Positions 8,767 to 16,674 are shown, counted from the stretch's first letter. The stretch is 64,000 nucleotides of DNA from Pseudomonas sp. MAG733B (GCF_036884845.1 NZ_CP145732.1:5580001-5644000), one strand, 5' to 3'. The notes: generated by a model not told the origin, from the sequence alone. A program made the numbers and translations.

Positions 8767-8838
8767 AACACCCGCCGTACAGACCGTGTGGAAAGCGCTA
8801 ACATGCGCTTTCCACACTGCCTGAAAGAGCCTTTACCC

Positions 8839-9024
8839 ATGACCGATGAATTCAGTGAAGCGCAAGCCAGCGTCCTGATTGGCACCGCCGAGAAAATGAT
8901 CGAGATCTGGAATCGCCTCTCCCCCGAAAAACAGGCCGCGTTGCTTGCCCGCTTCGGCACAGAAGAAAATGCCTTGGCCGCTCTTGTCACCACGCAACTG
9001 GTGGCGCCCGCCAAGCCCGAGTGA
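8839..9024 (+). CDS. Hypothetical 61-aa protein
   Basis: The start MTDEFSEAQASVL at 8839 follows GAAAGAGCC. The product is a small, mostly helical acidic protein (AEKMIEIWNRLSPEKQAALLARFGTEE contains an amphipathic helix), with no signal peptide or membrane segment. An in-frame ATG at 8788 would add 17 residues but lacks a ribosome binding site. It sits alone between the 43-aa gene and an MFS transporter gene. I do not recognise a characterised family; codon use is normal for the chromosome. Confidence 0.65.
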   Translation: MTDEFSEAQASVLIGTAEKMIEIWNRLSPEKQAALLARFGTEENALAALVTTQLVAPAKPE

Positions 9025-9123
9025 CCCCACCCGGCAAATAGTTTTACTTTTTCACAACCCACGACAGCCAGCACCGCTATCATAAGCAGCCTATCTATCC
9101 TGCTTCGCCGTGGACCTTTACCC

Positions 9124-10323
9124 ATGTCTGAAAACCAGCGCCCCCTGGCGGTCACGCTGCAAGTTGTTTCCATCGTCCTTTTTACCTTCATCGGCTACCT
9201 GAACATCGGCATTCCCCTGGCCGTATTGCCGGGTTACGTCCACAGCGACCTGGGGTTCGGCGCCGTGATCGCAGGCCTTGTGATCAGCGTGCAATACCTG
9301 GCCACCCTGCTCAGCCGCCCGTATGCCGGGAAAATCATCGATAACAAAGGCAGCAAACTGGCGGTCATGTACGGCCTCGCCGGGTGTGGCTTGAGTGGCG
9401 TATTCATGCTGATTTCGGCTTGGACGCAAAGCTTGCCGATGCTCAGCCTGATCAGCCTGCTGATCGGCCGCCTGGTACTCGGCAGCGCGGAAAGTCTGGT
9501 GGGTTCCGGTTCGATTGGCTGGGGCATCGGCCGCGTCGGCGCGGCGAACACCGCCAAAGTCATTTCGTGGAACGGCATCGCCAGTTACGGCGCACTGGCG
9601 GTCGGCGCACCGTTGGGCGTGCTGCTGGTCAATCAAATGGGCTTGTGGAGCATGGGCGTGAGTATCGTGCTGCTGGCTGTAATTGGCCTGTTGCTGGCCT
9701 GGCCGAAAACCGCTGCGCCGATTGTTGTCGGTGAACGCTTGCCGTTCATGCATGTGCTCGGCCGCGTGCTGCCCCACGGTTGCGGCCTGGCCTTTGGCTC
9801 CATCGGTTTCGGCACCATCGCCACCTTCATCACCCTGTATTACGCCACGCAGCACTGGGATAACGCGGTGCTGTGCCTGAGCCTGTTCGGCGCCAGTTTC
9901 ATCGGCGCGCGGCTGTTGTTCGGCAACCTGATCAATCGTCTCGGCGGTTTTCGCGTAGCGATTGTCTGTCTGTCGGTGGAGACCCTGGGCCTGTTGCTGC
10001 TGTGGCTGGCACCGGATGCTCATTGGGCGCTGGCGGGCGCAGCGCTGAGCGGTTTCGGTTTCTCTCTGGTGTTTCCGGCGCTCGGGGTTGAAGCGGTCAA
10101 CCTGGTGCCTGCTTCCAGCCGTGGCGCGGCGGTGGGTGCTTACTCGCTGTTCATCGATTTGTCGCTGGGCATCACCGGGCCGTTGGCCGGTGCGATTGCG
10201 GCAGGTTTCGGCTTTGCTTCGATCTTCCTGTTCGCCGCACTGGCCGCACTCAGCGGCCTGGTGCTCAGCGTCTACTTGTACCGGCAGGCACCGAAGCAAC
10301 GCGAAGCGCGGGACGCGCGTTAG
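9124..10323 (+). CDS. MFS transporter, YhhS-like
   Basis: A 399-aa inner-membrane protein with about 12 hydrophobic segments and the MFS loop 2-3 motif region ([15 protein letters not shown] near residues 60-75). The pattern resembles the YhhS/arabinose-efflux-type permeases often annotated as multidrug or small-molecule exporters. The second half contains [28 protein letters not shown], typical of this subgroup. Substrate cannot be told. It converges with arfB; the two stop codons share four bases (TTAG). Confidence 0.85.
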   Translation: MSENQRPLAVTLQVVSIVLFTFIGYLNIGIPLAVLPGYVHSDLGFGAVIAGLVISVQYLATLLSRPYAGKIIDNKGSKLAVMYGLAGCGLSGVFMLISAWTQSLPMLSLISLLIGRLVLGSAESLVGSGSIGWGIGRVGAANTAKVISWNGIASYGALAVGAPLGVLLVNQMGLWSMGVSIVLLAVIGLLLAWPKTAAPIVVGERLPFMHVLGRVLPHGCGLAFGSIGFGTIATFITLYYATQHWDNAVLCLSLFGASFIGARLLFGNLINRLGGFRVAIVCLSVETLGLLLLWLAPDAHWALAGAALSGFGFSLVFPALGVEAVNLVPASSRGAAVGAYSLFIDLSLGITGPLAGAIAAGFGFASIFLFAALAALSGLVLSVYLYRQAPKQREARDAR

Positions 10324-10733
10324 AAGTCGACCTTGCCGCGCCCGGCCTTGATGTTGCCGCGCTTGGATTTGGATTCCAGCCGACGGGTTTTCGAACCGAG
10401 GGTCGGCTTGGTCGGGCGGCGTTTCTTTTCGACCTTGGTGGCGCTCTGGATCAACTCGACCAGACGTTCCAGCGCATCGGCACGGTTCTGCTCCTGCGTC
10501 CGGTATTGCTGGGCCTTGATGATCAACACGCCGTCGCTGGTGATGCGACTGTCGCGCAGCCCAAGTAACCGCTCCTTGTAGAACTCGGGCAAGGACGAGG
10601 CCGGAATGTCGAAGCGCAGGTGCATCGCACTGGAGACCTTGTTGACGTTCTGCCCACCGGCACCCTGGGCACGAATGGCCGTCAACTCGATCTCGGCATC
10701 CGGCAGATGCACGTTGTTGGAAATCACCAGCAT
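10320..10733 (-). CDS. arfB: ArfB (YaeJ), alternative ribosome-rescue peptidyl-tRNA hydrolase
   Basis: ArfB enters stalled ribosomes lacking a stop codon and hydrolyses peptidyl-tRNA. The 137-aa product has the GGQ catalytic motif at residues 26-28 ([13 protein letters not shown]) and the Lys/Arg-rich C-terminal tail ([20 protein letters not shown]) that lies in the mRNA channel. The start [12 protein letters not shown] at 10733 is the family start; an ATG 63 nt upstream adds unrelated residues. The tail and GGQ distinguish it from RF1/RF2. It converges with the MFS gene with a 4-nt overlap of stop codons. Confidence 0.95.
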   Translation of the reverse strand: MLVISNNVHLPDAEIELTAIRAQGAGGQNVNKVSSAMHLRFDIPASSLPEFYKERLLGLRDSRITSDGVLIIKAQQYRTQEQNRADALERLVELIQSATKVEKKRRPTKPTLGSKTRRLESKSKRGNIKAGRGKVDF

Positions 10734-10925
10734 GGAAAAGCGTCCGGGTACTAGAGCGTGCAGGATACCGCGAATTGGTTTCTGAATAGGAGACAATCAT
10801 TGGAGCAGGTGACGAAAAAGCCATGACGGATTTTTCTTACAGTGTTGTCGGATTTGCAAAAGGAAAGTTGCTTTTTTTTGAATCGCAATATTAATCTAGG
10901 TTTCAAATTGACAGATCAACTAGAT

Positions 10926-11135
10926 ATGAATCTTGAAAACATCCGATACTACATCGCGGTCACCCTCCTGGTGCTGGGCTGCTCCGGCCTGCCCTCCGCA
11001 CTAATTGTGTTTAGCATTAGAAAAATAATACACATAGACGAAAAATATTTAGATGCGGCCTACTTAGCGGCATACGTTATTGTTGTTTTTTTTGGATTAA
11101 TATTTTACATTCCAAGAATGCGAAAACTTACGTAA
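10926..11135 (+). CDS. Small two-TM membrane protein, paralogue 1 (candidate immunity protein)
   Basis: A 69-aa protein MNLENIRYYIAV... with two predicted membrane helices (about residues 9-29 and 43-61) and a basic C-terminus (IPRMRKLT). It is about half identical to the 69-aa product at 11289, and both share NLENIRYY/KLENIRYY, IDEKY/DTDEKY and PRMR. It is AT-rich (well below neighbouring genes), has no clear Shine-Dalgarno, and faces the DUF4225 gene. A GTG at 10842 would extend the frame by 28 residues. I do not recognise a characterised family. Being one of two tandem copies next to an Hcp-effector pair, it could be a membrane immunity protein; that is inference only. Confidence 0.6.
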   Translation: MNLENIRYYIAVTLLVLGCSGLPSALIVFSIRKIIHIDEKYLDAAYLAAYVIVVFFGLIFYIPRMRKLT

Positions 11136-11188
11136 TTATTAAATCACACCCATAAATAACTTTTCATTCACCTTACACAAGCCACAAA

Positions 11189-11258
11189 CCTAACACCTAA
11201 CACCTAACACCTAACACCTAACACCTAACACCTAACACCTAACACCTAACACCTAACA
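11189..11258. repeat. Ten tandem copies of the heptamer CCTAACA
   Basis: Ten perfect CCTAACA units run head to tail, followed by a decayed unit (CCCAGCA) and CACCC. The array lies between two paralogous small genes and ends ~30 bp before the second start codon, next to where a -35 element would sit relative to a TATAAT at 11281-11286. Unit length 7 and perfect identity make it prone to slipped-strand copy change. Confidence 0.97.
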
Positions 11259-11288
11259 CCCAGCACCCAAAAACAGACCTTATAATAT

Positions 11289-11498
11289 ATGAAACTTGAA
11301 AACATCCGATATTACACATCTGTAACCCTATTGGTTTTTGCTTGCGCAGTACTACCTACCAGCCTTATTGCGCTTGGAATAACGAAAATTTTCGACACCG
11401 ATGAAAAGTATCGTCACATCGTCTTTTTCACAATATATACGATTGTTGTTTTCTTGGGTTTGAAATTTTACACCCCAAGAATGCGCGGCGTGATATAA
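11289..11498 (+). CDS. Small two-TM membrane protein, paralogue 2 (candidate immunity protein)
   Basis: A 69-aa protein starting MKLENIRYYTSV, with two hydrophobic segments (about 8-31 and 43-61) separated by a charged loop TKIFDTDEKYRH and a basic end PRMRGVI. It is a diverged duplicate of the product at 10926; similarity spans the full length. A TATAAT hexamer lies 3 nt before the ATG and no Shine-Dalgarno is visible, so translation may be leaderless-like or start further in. Its stop is 16 nt from the stop of the convergent DUF4225 gene. AT-rich composition points to horizontal acquisition. Function is inferred from context only. Confidence 0.6.
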   Translation: MKLENIRYYTSVTLLVFACAVLPTSLIALGITKIFDTDEKYRHIVFFTIYTIVVFLGLKFYTPRMRGVI

Positions 11499-11514
11499 AA
11501 CAACTATATAAAAA

Positions 11515-12213
11515 CTACTTGTTTTCTCCCCCCTCCCCAGAAACCATCGCTTCTATTGTCAACAAGTCAACTAACACCTCAAAGGATAAAGCCAATTTTC
11601 CAGCCTGCCGATAAGCCATCTCATAGTTGATTGGGTCCCATCTGAACAATTCCACAGAGCCGACCCTTGATACTGGTCTAAACACGCCATACCCAGACAA
11701 AGCCAGATCCACGGCGTAATACTTCATATCCCCTTCATAATTATTGTCAGATGCAATTTGGTAAATTCGCCTAACAGGTCCAACCGTGTTTTCAGCCGCA
11801 GGCCCGCGATAAATATTAGCAAACCCCTCATAAATGTTATTAACGCCATGTCCAATCATAAATGAGCCCGGAATCGTACCAAGCCCTCCCGAAGCTAAGA
11901 CAATCGAACCCCCTGTCCTGACCTGCATAACCCCTGCTACAACCCCTATGCTATTTTTTAGATAGAAACTGGCCTTTGATGTTAATTCTTCATATTCGAC
12001 TCTTATTTCCTGTAATCCTTGCCACGCGCTGATGATCCCTTCATCAACGGCCTGTATAACCTCATCCGCATAGGATGAAATAATCGAACTAAAGCGAAGC
12101 CGCGTGAATCCATCCGGAAAATGTGTCATGCCGATTCTGCATCCCACTGCAGCCAGATCAGAAGCCGCTCCAGTCACATCATGAATATCGCAAGAATCCT
12201 CATTCACCCTCAT
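11515..12213 (-). CDS. DUF4225-type protein, candidate T6SS effector encoded with hcp
   Basis: The start I prefer (MRVNEDSCDIHD, 12213) overlaps the last 14 nt of hcp, implying translational coupling; an ATG at 12309 would overlap hcp by 110 nt. The 232-aa product has an N-terminal helical part and a Gly-rich hydrophobic core (about residues 95-140: GVVAGVMQV..., GHGVNNIYEGFAN). Its C-terminal third carries the pattern GPVRRIYQIA, YYAVDLALSGYG, VELFRWDP and LALSFEVLVD that I recognise from DUF4225 proteins. These are often encoded next to Hcp and proposed to be T6SS cargo acting at membranes. No catalytic motif is visible. It is AT-rich compared with flanking genes. Confidence 0.75.
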   Translation of the reverse strand: MRVNEDSCDIHDVTGAASDLAAVGCRIGMTHFPDGFTRLRFSSIISSYADEVIQAVDEGIISAWQGLQEIRVEYEELTSKASFYLKNSIGVVAGVMQVRTGGSIVLASGGLGTIPGSFMIGHGVNNIYEGFANIYRGPAAENTVGPVRRIYQIASDNNYEGDMKYYAVDLALSGYGVFRPVSRVGSVELFRWDPINYEMAYRQAGKLALSFEVLVDLLTIEAMVSGEGGENK

Positions 12214-12700
12214 TCCCCCAAGTACTATAAGCACTTGTGGCACCAGGAACGTGCGCCCAGGCAATATCCCTATATCGAATGGACACCAGCTCTTGCGGCT
12301 CTGCATCATTCATGCGAATAGCGTGGGGAACTTGCTGACTGATATGTGCAATACGCGCGCCTGTGAGATGTATTGAATAATATCGCTCTTGCCCTCCGAC
12401 CGAAGCAGTACGGTAGAAATTTATAACGCACTCGACTTCTTCACGCTCATGCAGCGCGCTCGCTAACAGCGGCGATGATTTATCGATAGCCTTGGTAATC
12501 ATGATCGGCATGTGCTTACCGCGACCACCTGCAATGCCGCCGTCACTTCCCGTCAGCATATCGTGCGAGTAGGCCAGCACCATGATTTCATCCTGATGGC
12601 CGAGTTGGCATTTATTGCCGATAGAGCTTTGACTTGAGCAACCTGCTGAAATCAAGCCTTGTCGTTTGCCGGTGATGCTCATGTAACTATGACTCGCCAT
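12200..12700 (-). CDS. hcp: Hcp-family type VI secretion tube/effector-carrier protein (orphan)
   Basis: A 166-aa Hcp-superfamily protein. The N-terminus (MASHSYMSITGKRQGLISAG, then GNKCQLGHQDEIMVLAYSHDM) is typical of Hcp proteins that hexamerise into the T6SS inner tube and carry small effectors in the lumen. GKHMPIMITKAIDKSSPLL and the Tyr/His-rich tail region are also family-like. AAGGAG lies 10 nt before the ATG. No other T6SS structural gene (tss/vgrG/clpV) occurs in the window, so this is an orphan hcp relying on an apparatus encoded elsewhere. Its 3' end overlaps the DUF4225 gene, the likely cargo. Confidence 0.88.
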   Translation of the reverse strand: MASHSYMSITGKRQGLISAGCSSQSSIGNKCQLGHQDEIMVLAYSHDMLTGSDGGIAGGRGKHMPIMITKAIDKSSPLLASALHEREEVECVINFYRTASVGGQERYYSIHLTGARIAHISQQVPHAIRMNDAEPQELVSIRYRDIAWAHVPGATSAYSTWGNEGE

Positions 12701-12877
12701 AAATTATTGCTCCTTGATGGTTCGGAGCGCCAGAGTTTAGGGCGAAGAAGAGCAGACAGGGTGTAGGTCAGTTCTGAATTAATCTGCTTTGCTAAAAGTT
12801 CCGAAATCACTGTAGTAAACGACACCTCATCATGTAGGAACCGGACTTCAGTGCAATCGCAAAGTTAACGCATCAAG

Positions 12878-12906
12878 AACAAAAAACCCGGCACATGGCC
12901 GGGTTT
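12878..12906 (-). terminator. Intrinsic terminator after aroP
   Basis: The stem AAACCCGGC/GCCGGGTTT with a 5-nt loop is followed, in the minus-strand direction, by a run of T residues. It lies 18 nt past the aroP stop. The stretch 12701-12877 otherwise holds only the hcp upstream region, with no further gene seen. Confidence 0.85.
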
Positions 12907-12923
12907 GTTGTTTCTGCGTGGAG

Positions 12924-14336
12924 TTACTCCGTCGCAGCCTGCAAGGTGCGCTGGGCACTGCGCTTGTTCTTGATGCCGTAGCAGACCCACATGAACACGA
13001 GCCACACCGGAATCGCGTACACGGATGTCTGGATCCCCGGAATCAACAGCATCACGCCGAGAATGAACAACACGAACGCCAGGCAGATGTAGTTGCCATA
13101 CGGATACCAAAAGGCCTTGAACAGCGGCGTCTGCTTGGTTTTGTTCATGTGCTGGCGGAACTTGAAGTGCGAGTAGCTGATCATCGCCCAGTTGATCACC
13201 AGCGTGGCCACTACCAGCGACATCAGCAACTCGAGCGCGCTGTGCGGAATCAGGTAGTTCAGCAGTACGGCAATCAGCGTAACGGCAGCCGAAGCCAGGA
13301 TCGAACGCACCGGCACGCCGCGCTTGTCGATCTTCGCCAAGGCCTTCGGCGCGTCGCCCTGTTCGGCCATGCCCAGCAGCATGCGGCTGTTGCAGTAGGT
13401 GCCGCTGTTGTACACCGACAACGCCGCGGTCAGGACCACGAAGTTGAGGATGTGCGCGGCGGTGTTGCTGCCGAGCATCGAGAACACCTGCACGAACGGA
13501 CTGCCGCTGTAGGAATCACCGGAGGCATTCAACGTGGTCAGCAGGCTGTCCCATGGGGTCAACGACAGCAGGATCACCAGGGCACCGATGTAGAAAATCA
13601 GGATCCGGTAGATCACCTGGTTGATGGCTTTCGGGATCACGGTTTTCGGCTTGTCGGCTTCGGCTGCGGTGAAACCGAGCATTTCCAGGCCGCCAAAGGA
13701 GAACATGATGAACGCCATGGCCATCACCAGACCGCTAGTACCATTCGGGAAGAAGCCGCCGTGGGACCACAGGTTGCTGACCGCTGCTTGCGGGCCGCCA
13801 TTACCGCTGACCAGCAGGTAGCTGCCCAGGGCAATCATGCCGACGATCGCCACGACCTTGATGATCGCGAACCAGAACTCGGCCTCGCCGAACACTTTAA
13901 CGTTGGCCAGGTTGATCGCGTTGATCAGCACGAAGAAGGCCGCCGCAGAGACCCAGGTCGGGATGTCCGGCGCCCAGTAGTGGATGTATTTGCCGACCGC
14001 GGTCAGCTCCGACATACCCACCAGAATGTACAGAATCCAGCAGTTCCAGCCCGACAGGAAGCCGGCAAAGCCGCCCCAGTACTTGTGCGCGAAGTGGCTG
14101 AAGGAGCCGGCTACCGGATCTTCGACGATCATTTCGCCCAGTTGGCGCATGATCATGAAGGCAATGAAGCCGCAGATGGCATAGCCGAGGATCATCGACG
14201 GCCCGGCGGATTTCAGCACCCCGGCCGAGCCGAGGAACAATCCGGTACCGATCGCGCCACCGAGGGCAATCAGTTGAATGTGGCGATTTTTCAGGCCGCG
14301 TTTCAGCTCGCCTGAATGCGAGTTTTGTCCACTCAT
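12924..14336 (-). CDS. aroP: AroP-type aromatic amino acid permease
   Basis: An inner-membrane APC-superfamily permease with 12 hydrophobic segments and 470 aa from the start MSGQNSHSGELKRG (14336). The N-terminal ALGGAIGTGLFLGSAGVLKSAG, SFSHFAHKYWGGFAGFLSGWN and VYNSGTYCNSRMLLGMAEQG blocks track E. coli AroP closely, including residues through NLANVKVFGEAEFWFAIIKV. It should import Phe, Tyr and Trp by proton symport. Related permeases for other amino acids share the fold, so substrate range is inferred. A 20-codon leader ORF with two Trp codons and TyrR-like palindromes lie upstream, and the phh catabolic cluster is ~5 kb away. Confidence 0.88.
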   Translation of the reverse strand: MSGQNSHSGELKRGLKNRHIQLIALGGAIGTGLFLGSAGVLKSAGPSMILGYAICGFIAFMIMRQLGEMIVEDPVAGSFSHFAHKYWGGFAGFLSGWNCWILYILVGMSELTAVGKYIHYWAPDIPTWVSAAAFFVLINAINLANVKVFGEAEFWFAIIKVVAIVGMIALGSYLLVSGNGGPQAAVSNLWSHGGFFPNGTSGLVMAMAFIMFSFGGLEMLGFTAAEADKPKTVIPKAINQVIYRILIFYIGALVILLSLTPWDSLLTTLNASGDSYSGSPFVQVFSMLGSNTAAHILNFVVLTAALSVYNSGTYCNSRMLLGMAEQGDAPKALAKIDKRGVPVRSILASAAVTLIAVLLNYLIPHSALELLMSLVVATLVINWAMISYSHFKFRQHMNKTKQTPLFKAFWYPYGNYICLAFVLFILGVMLLIPGIQTSVYAIPVWLVFMWVCYGIKNKRSAQRTLQAATE

Positions 14337-14396
14337 GAAAAGGGTCTCACGCAAGGTTTGATGATGTTCGAAAGACGTTGCAGCTTGGGAAAAACG

Positions 14397-14459
14397 TTAA
14401 GCGGCACCGATCAAACCCCAGCGCAGGCACCAGGAGTTCAGCGTATTTACAACGGTCAT
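14397..14459 (-). CDS. Putative 20-aa leader peptide upstream of aroP
   Basis: A short frame with an excellent AGGTGA ribosome binding site 5 nt before ATG and a TAA stop, lying 60 nt before the aroP start on the same strand. The peptide contains two Trp residues (positions 10 and 14) in the segment SWCLRWG. That is striking in 20 residues and right before an aromatic amino acid permease gene. I see no clear terminator/antiterminator hairpins between leader and aroP, so the mechanism (attenuation, coupling or none) is open. Confidence 0.5.
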   Translation of the reverse strand: MTVVNTLNSWCLRWGLIGAA

Positions 14460-14626
14460 GCGTCACCTGTTTGTTTTTATCTGTGACGAAATCGAACCCG
14501 ACACGCTCGTGACGCGGCGGAGTGAACAAGGCGGATAGCCTTGAGGTTTGCGCAGGTGCGCAGGAGGTCACAGGTAAAACGCGGCGCATTGTACACCGCT
14601 AACCCCCTGCTGCCAGACCCGCTGGA

Positions 14627-14773
14627 TCAGCGTGTCGGTTGCCGGGATTGCCTGTGTCCGCCCCGATGGCTTCGGGCGGCTGCAAAAAGGGAGTCAGACC
14701 TTTGCGGGTCGTTGACGGGGACGGTGGAAAAACCGGCCCGCGCGAAGAGCTGGAAACGGATTGCGGCGTTCAT
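14627..14773 (-). CDS. Small 48-aa ORF of unknown function
   Basis: A minus-strand frame starting MNAAIRFQLFARAGF, with AAAGGAGGCGC ideally placed before the ATG and a TGA stop. The C-terminal half is rich in Arg, Ser and His (AAARSHRGGHRQSRQPTR). It is short and I cannot confirm it is translated; the sequence resembles short, often-repeated Pseudomonas ORFs of unknown nature, so a dispersed element is an alternative. It lies on the aroP strand ~290 nt upstream of aroP. Confidence 0.35.
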   Translation of the reverse strand: MNAAIRFQLFARAGFSTVPVNDPQRSDSLFAAARSHRGGHRQSRQPTR

Positions 14774-14887
14774 TGCGCCTCCTTTTTGTTATGCACCTGC
14801 ACGACAGGCATGGGGCGCATGACACCTTGCTGGGGCCGGGGAAACAAGCGGGCTAGAGGGCTGGGGTAAGGGCATAAGTGAATGGAG

Positions 14888-14905
14888 TGTAAGATTTTTC
14901 TTACT
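14888..14905. promoter_or_regulatory. TyrR/PhhR-like palindrome upstream of aroP
   Basis: TGTAAG-N6-CTTACT is a dyad with the architecture of the TyrR-family box (TGTAAA-N6-TTTACA). A second palindrome, TTACAG-T-CTGTAA (perfect arms), lies 57 bp further at 14962-14974. Both are on the upstream side of aroP but 550-640 bp from its start, so direct control is uncertain. The remaining sequence between 14774 and 15010 shows no gene. Confidence 0.4.
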
Positions 14906-15012
14906 GCCTTAAGGGAAAGGCGATTTCATGGGGTTAATCCGTGGATTTCGTCATGAATTCTTTACAGTCTGTAATTTTGGCTTTCCACCTTGGGCACCTC
15001 TGCGCTGCGACT

Positions 15013-15115
15013 GGCACCATCGCGGGCAAGCCCGCTCCCACAGGTAGGGAGGTGTACTCGCGATTTTGTGAACAACCACAACCTCTGTGGGAGCGAGCTT
15101 GCTCGCGATGGCGCC
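15013..15115. repeat. REPIN, family A (GCGGGCTTGCTCGCG)
   Basis: Two inverted REP copies (left arm CGGGCAAGCCCGCTCCCACA, right arm TGTGGGAGCGAGCTTGCTCG) flank a ~50-nt spacer. The outer flanks GGCACCAT/ATGGCGCC are also nearly complementary. It is intergenic, between rluB and aroP. Confidence 0.9.
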
Positions 15116-15144
15116 CTTAAAAACAACACAGACATAAAAGCCAG

Positions 15145-15180
15145 AAAAAAAAACGCCAACCCGAAGGTTGGCGTTTTTTA
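15145..15180. terminator. Bidirectional intrinsic terminator downstream of rluB
   Basis: The stem AACGCCAACC/GGTTGGCGTT with loop CGAA has an A-run on its left and a T-run on its right, so it can terminate in both directions. It lies 16 nt past the rluB stop. Confidence 0.92.
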
Positions 15181-15195
15181 TGAGGCGCTTGCCGA

Positions 15196-16407
15196 TTACT
15201 CAGGCTTGCGACGACCGAAGCCCGGGCGCTGGCCCGAACCGGCCGGTGCACCACGGCGCTTGCCCGAAGGCTTGTCGCCATCGACCAGTTTGATCCCCGG
15301 ACGTTTCGGCGCAGGCTTGGCCGGGCGCTTGGTGTCGGCTGGGCGATCGGCTACCGGTGTACCACGACCTTCGCCGCGCTCGGTACGACCATTGGCCGGA
15401 CGTGGCGTGCGTGGACCGCGCTCACCGTCCTGACGCGCAACTGGCTTGCGACCTGGACGCTCGCCTTCGATCTGCGGCTCGCGGTTTTCCCGCGGCGCGG
15501 CAGGTGCGGCAGAGGCCGGACGCAAGGTACGCACACGTTCAGCCTTGGCCATCGGACGCGACGATTTACGCTGCATCCGGTCGAGCTTGTCTTTGCTCTT
15601 GGCGTTCATCTGCGGCATCGCGACCGGCGTCAGGCCGACCTCGGCACTCAGGATGTCGACTTCGTACTGGCTCATTTCGCGCCAGCGGCCCATCGGCAAG
15701 TCGGAGTTGAGGAACACCGGACCGAAACGCACGCGCTTCAGACGGCTGACCACCAGGCCCTGGGATTCCCACAGACGACGCACTTCGCGGTTACGACCTT
15801 CCATCACCACGCAGTGATACCAGTGGTTGAAACCTTCGCCACCCGGCGCCTGCTTGATGTCGGTGAACTTGGCCGGGCCGTCTTCGAGGACAACGCCAGC
15901 CTTCAGGCGCTCGATCATCTCGTCATCGACTTCGCCACGTACACGTACCGCGTACTCACGGTCCATTTCGTAGGAAGGGTGCATCAGGCGGTTGGCCAGC
16001 TCACCGTCAGTGGTGAACATCAACAGACCGGTGGTGTTGATGTCGAGGCGACCGATGTTGATCCAACGGCCTTCTTTCGGCTTTGGCATCTTGTCGAATA
16101 CGGTCGGGCGACCTTCCGGGTCAACGCGGGTGCAGATCTCGCCGTCAGGCTTGTTGTACATGATCACGCGGCGGACCGACTCGGCGGCCTCTTCGCGCTT
16201 GATCACCTTGCCATCGATGGTGATGGCGTCGTGCATGTCGACGCGCTGGCCAAGGGTGGCGTCTTTGCCATTGACCTTGATGCGGCCGTGGCTGATCCAG
16301 GCTTCCACGTCACGGCGCGAGCCGACGCCGATACGGGCGAGGACTTTCTGCAGTTTTTCGCCTGCTGGGCCGATTTCCTGGTCGTCTTTCTGGTCTTTGA
16401 TACTCAT
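15196..16407 (-). CDS. rluB: RluB, 23S rRNA pseudouridine(2605) synthase
   Basis: The enzyme isomerises U2605 (E. coli numbering) of 23S rRNA to pseudouridine. Domains: an N-terminal S4 RNA-binding domain (about 17-63, KLQKVLARIGVGSRRDVEAWI) and a RsuA/RluB catalytic domain with the motif GRLDINTTGLL carrying nucleophile Asp122, ending near residue 260. The 403-aa product then has a ~140-residue low-complexity basic tail rich in Arg, Pro, Gly and Lys, common in Pseudomonas RluB and probably RNA-binding or disordered. It lies downstream of scpA-scpB, the usual neighbourhood, but a REPIN separates it from scpB. Confidence 0.95.
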   Translation of the reverse strand: MSIKDQKDDQEIGPAGEKLQKVLARIGVGSRRDVEAWISHGRIKVNGKDATLGQRVDMHDAITIDGKVIKREEAAESVRRVIMYNKPDGEICTRVDPEGRPTVFDKMPKPKEGRWINIGRLDINTTGLLMFTTDGELANRLMHPSYEMDREYAVRVRGEVDDEMIERLKAGVVLEDGPAKFTDIKQAPGGEGFNHWYHCVVMEGRNREVRRLWESQGLVVSRLKRVRFGPVFLNSDLPMGRWREMSQYEVDILSAEVGLTPVAMPQMNAKSKDKLDRMQRKSSRPMAKAERVRTLRPASAAPAAPRENREPQIEGERPGRKPVARQDGERGPRTPRPANGRTERGEGRGTPVADRPADTKRPAKPAPKRPGIKLVDGDKPSGKRRGAPAGSGQRPGFGRRKPE

Positions 16408-16584
16408 CTGGGCACCTCCCGGTGTGTTCTGAAAACTGGGTACTCGGGCGAAGGGATCGCCGAAGGGTCGCGAATCATACGCGCATGCGGGCGTTTGCGC
16501 ATCAGAGACTAGCTGATCGAGGCAAGGTTATTGGATTTTCCGCTGGCCGGTGGTCCGCTGTTTTGCTGTGAACACAATCCCCAC

Positions 16585-16674
16585 TGTGGGAGCGGGCTTG
16601 CTCGCGAATGCGTCAGGTCAGCCAACAAAGATGTCGCCTGACACGCCCTCTTCGCGAGCAAGCCCGCTCCCACA
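16585..16674. repeat. REPIN, family A
   Basis: Perfect 24-nt inverted arms starting TGTGGGAGCGGGCTTGCTCG flank a ~42-nt spacer. It lies between the start of rluB and the end of scpB, so it interrupts a run of same-strand genes and may separate their transcripts. Confidence 0.93.

Noticed and set aside
9118..10824. 568-codon minus-strand frame opposite the MFS gene
   Set aside because: Low-complexity Gln/Ala/Arg protein without motifs, overlapping clear MFS and arfB genes.
11189..11258. Possible CRISPR array
   Set aside because: Units are 7 bp with no spacers; it is a simple tandem repeat.
12918..14315. 465-codon plus-strand frame opposite aroP
   Set aside because: Shadow of a membrane protein gene; His/Arg/Gln-rich without any domain.
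15357..15817. Plus-strand frames over the rluB tail
   Set aside because: Produced by the Arg/Pro/Gly-rich low-complexity 3' part of rluB read in antisense.
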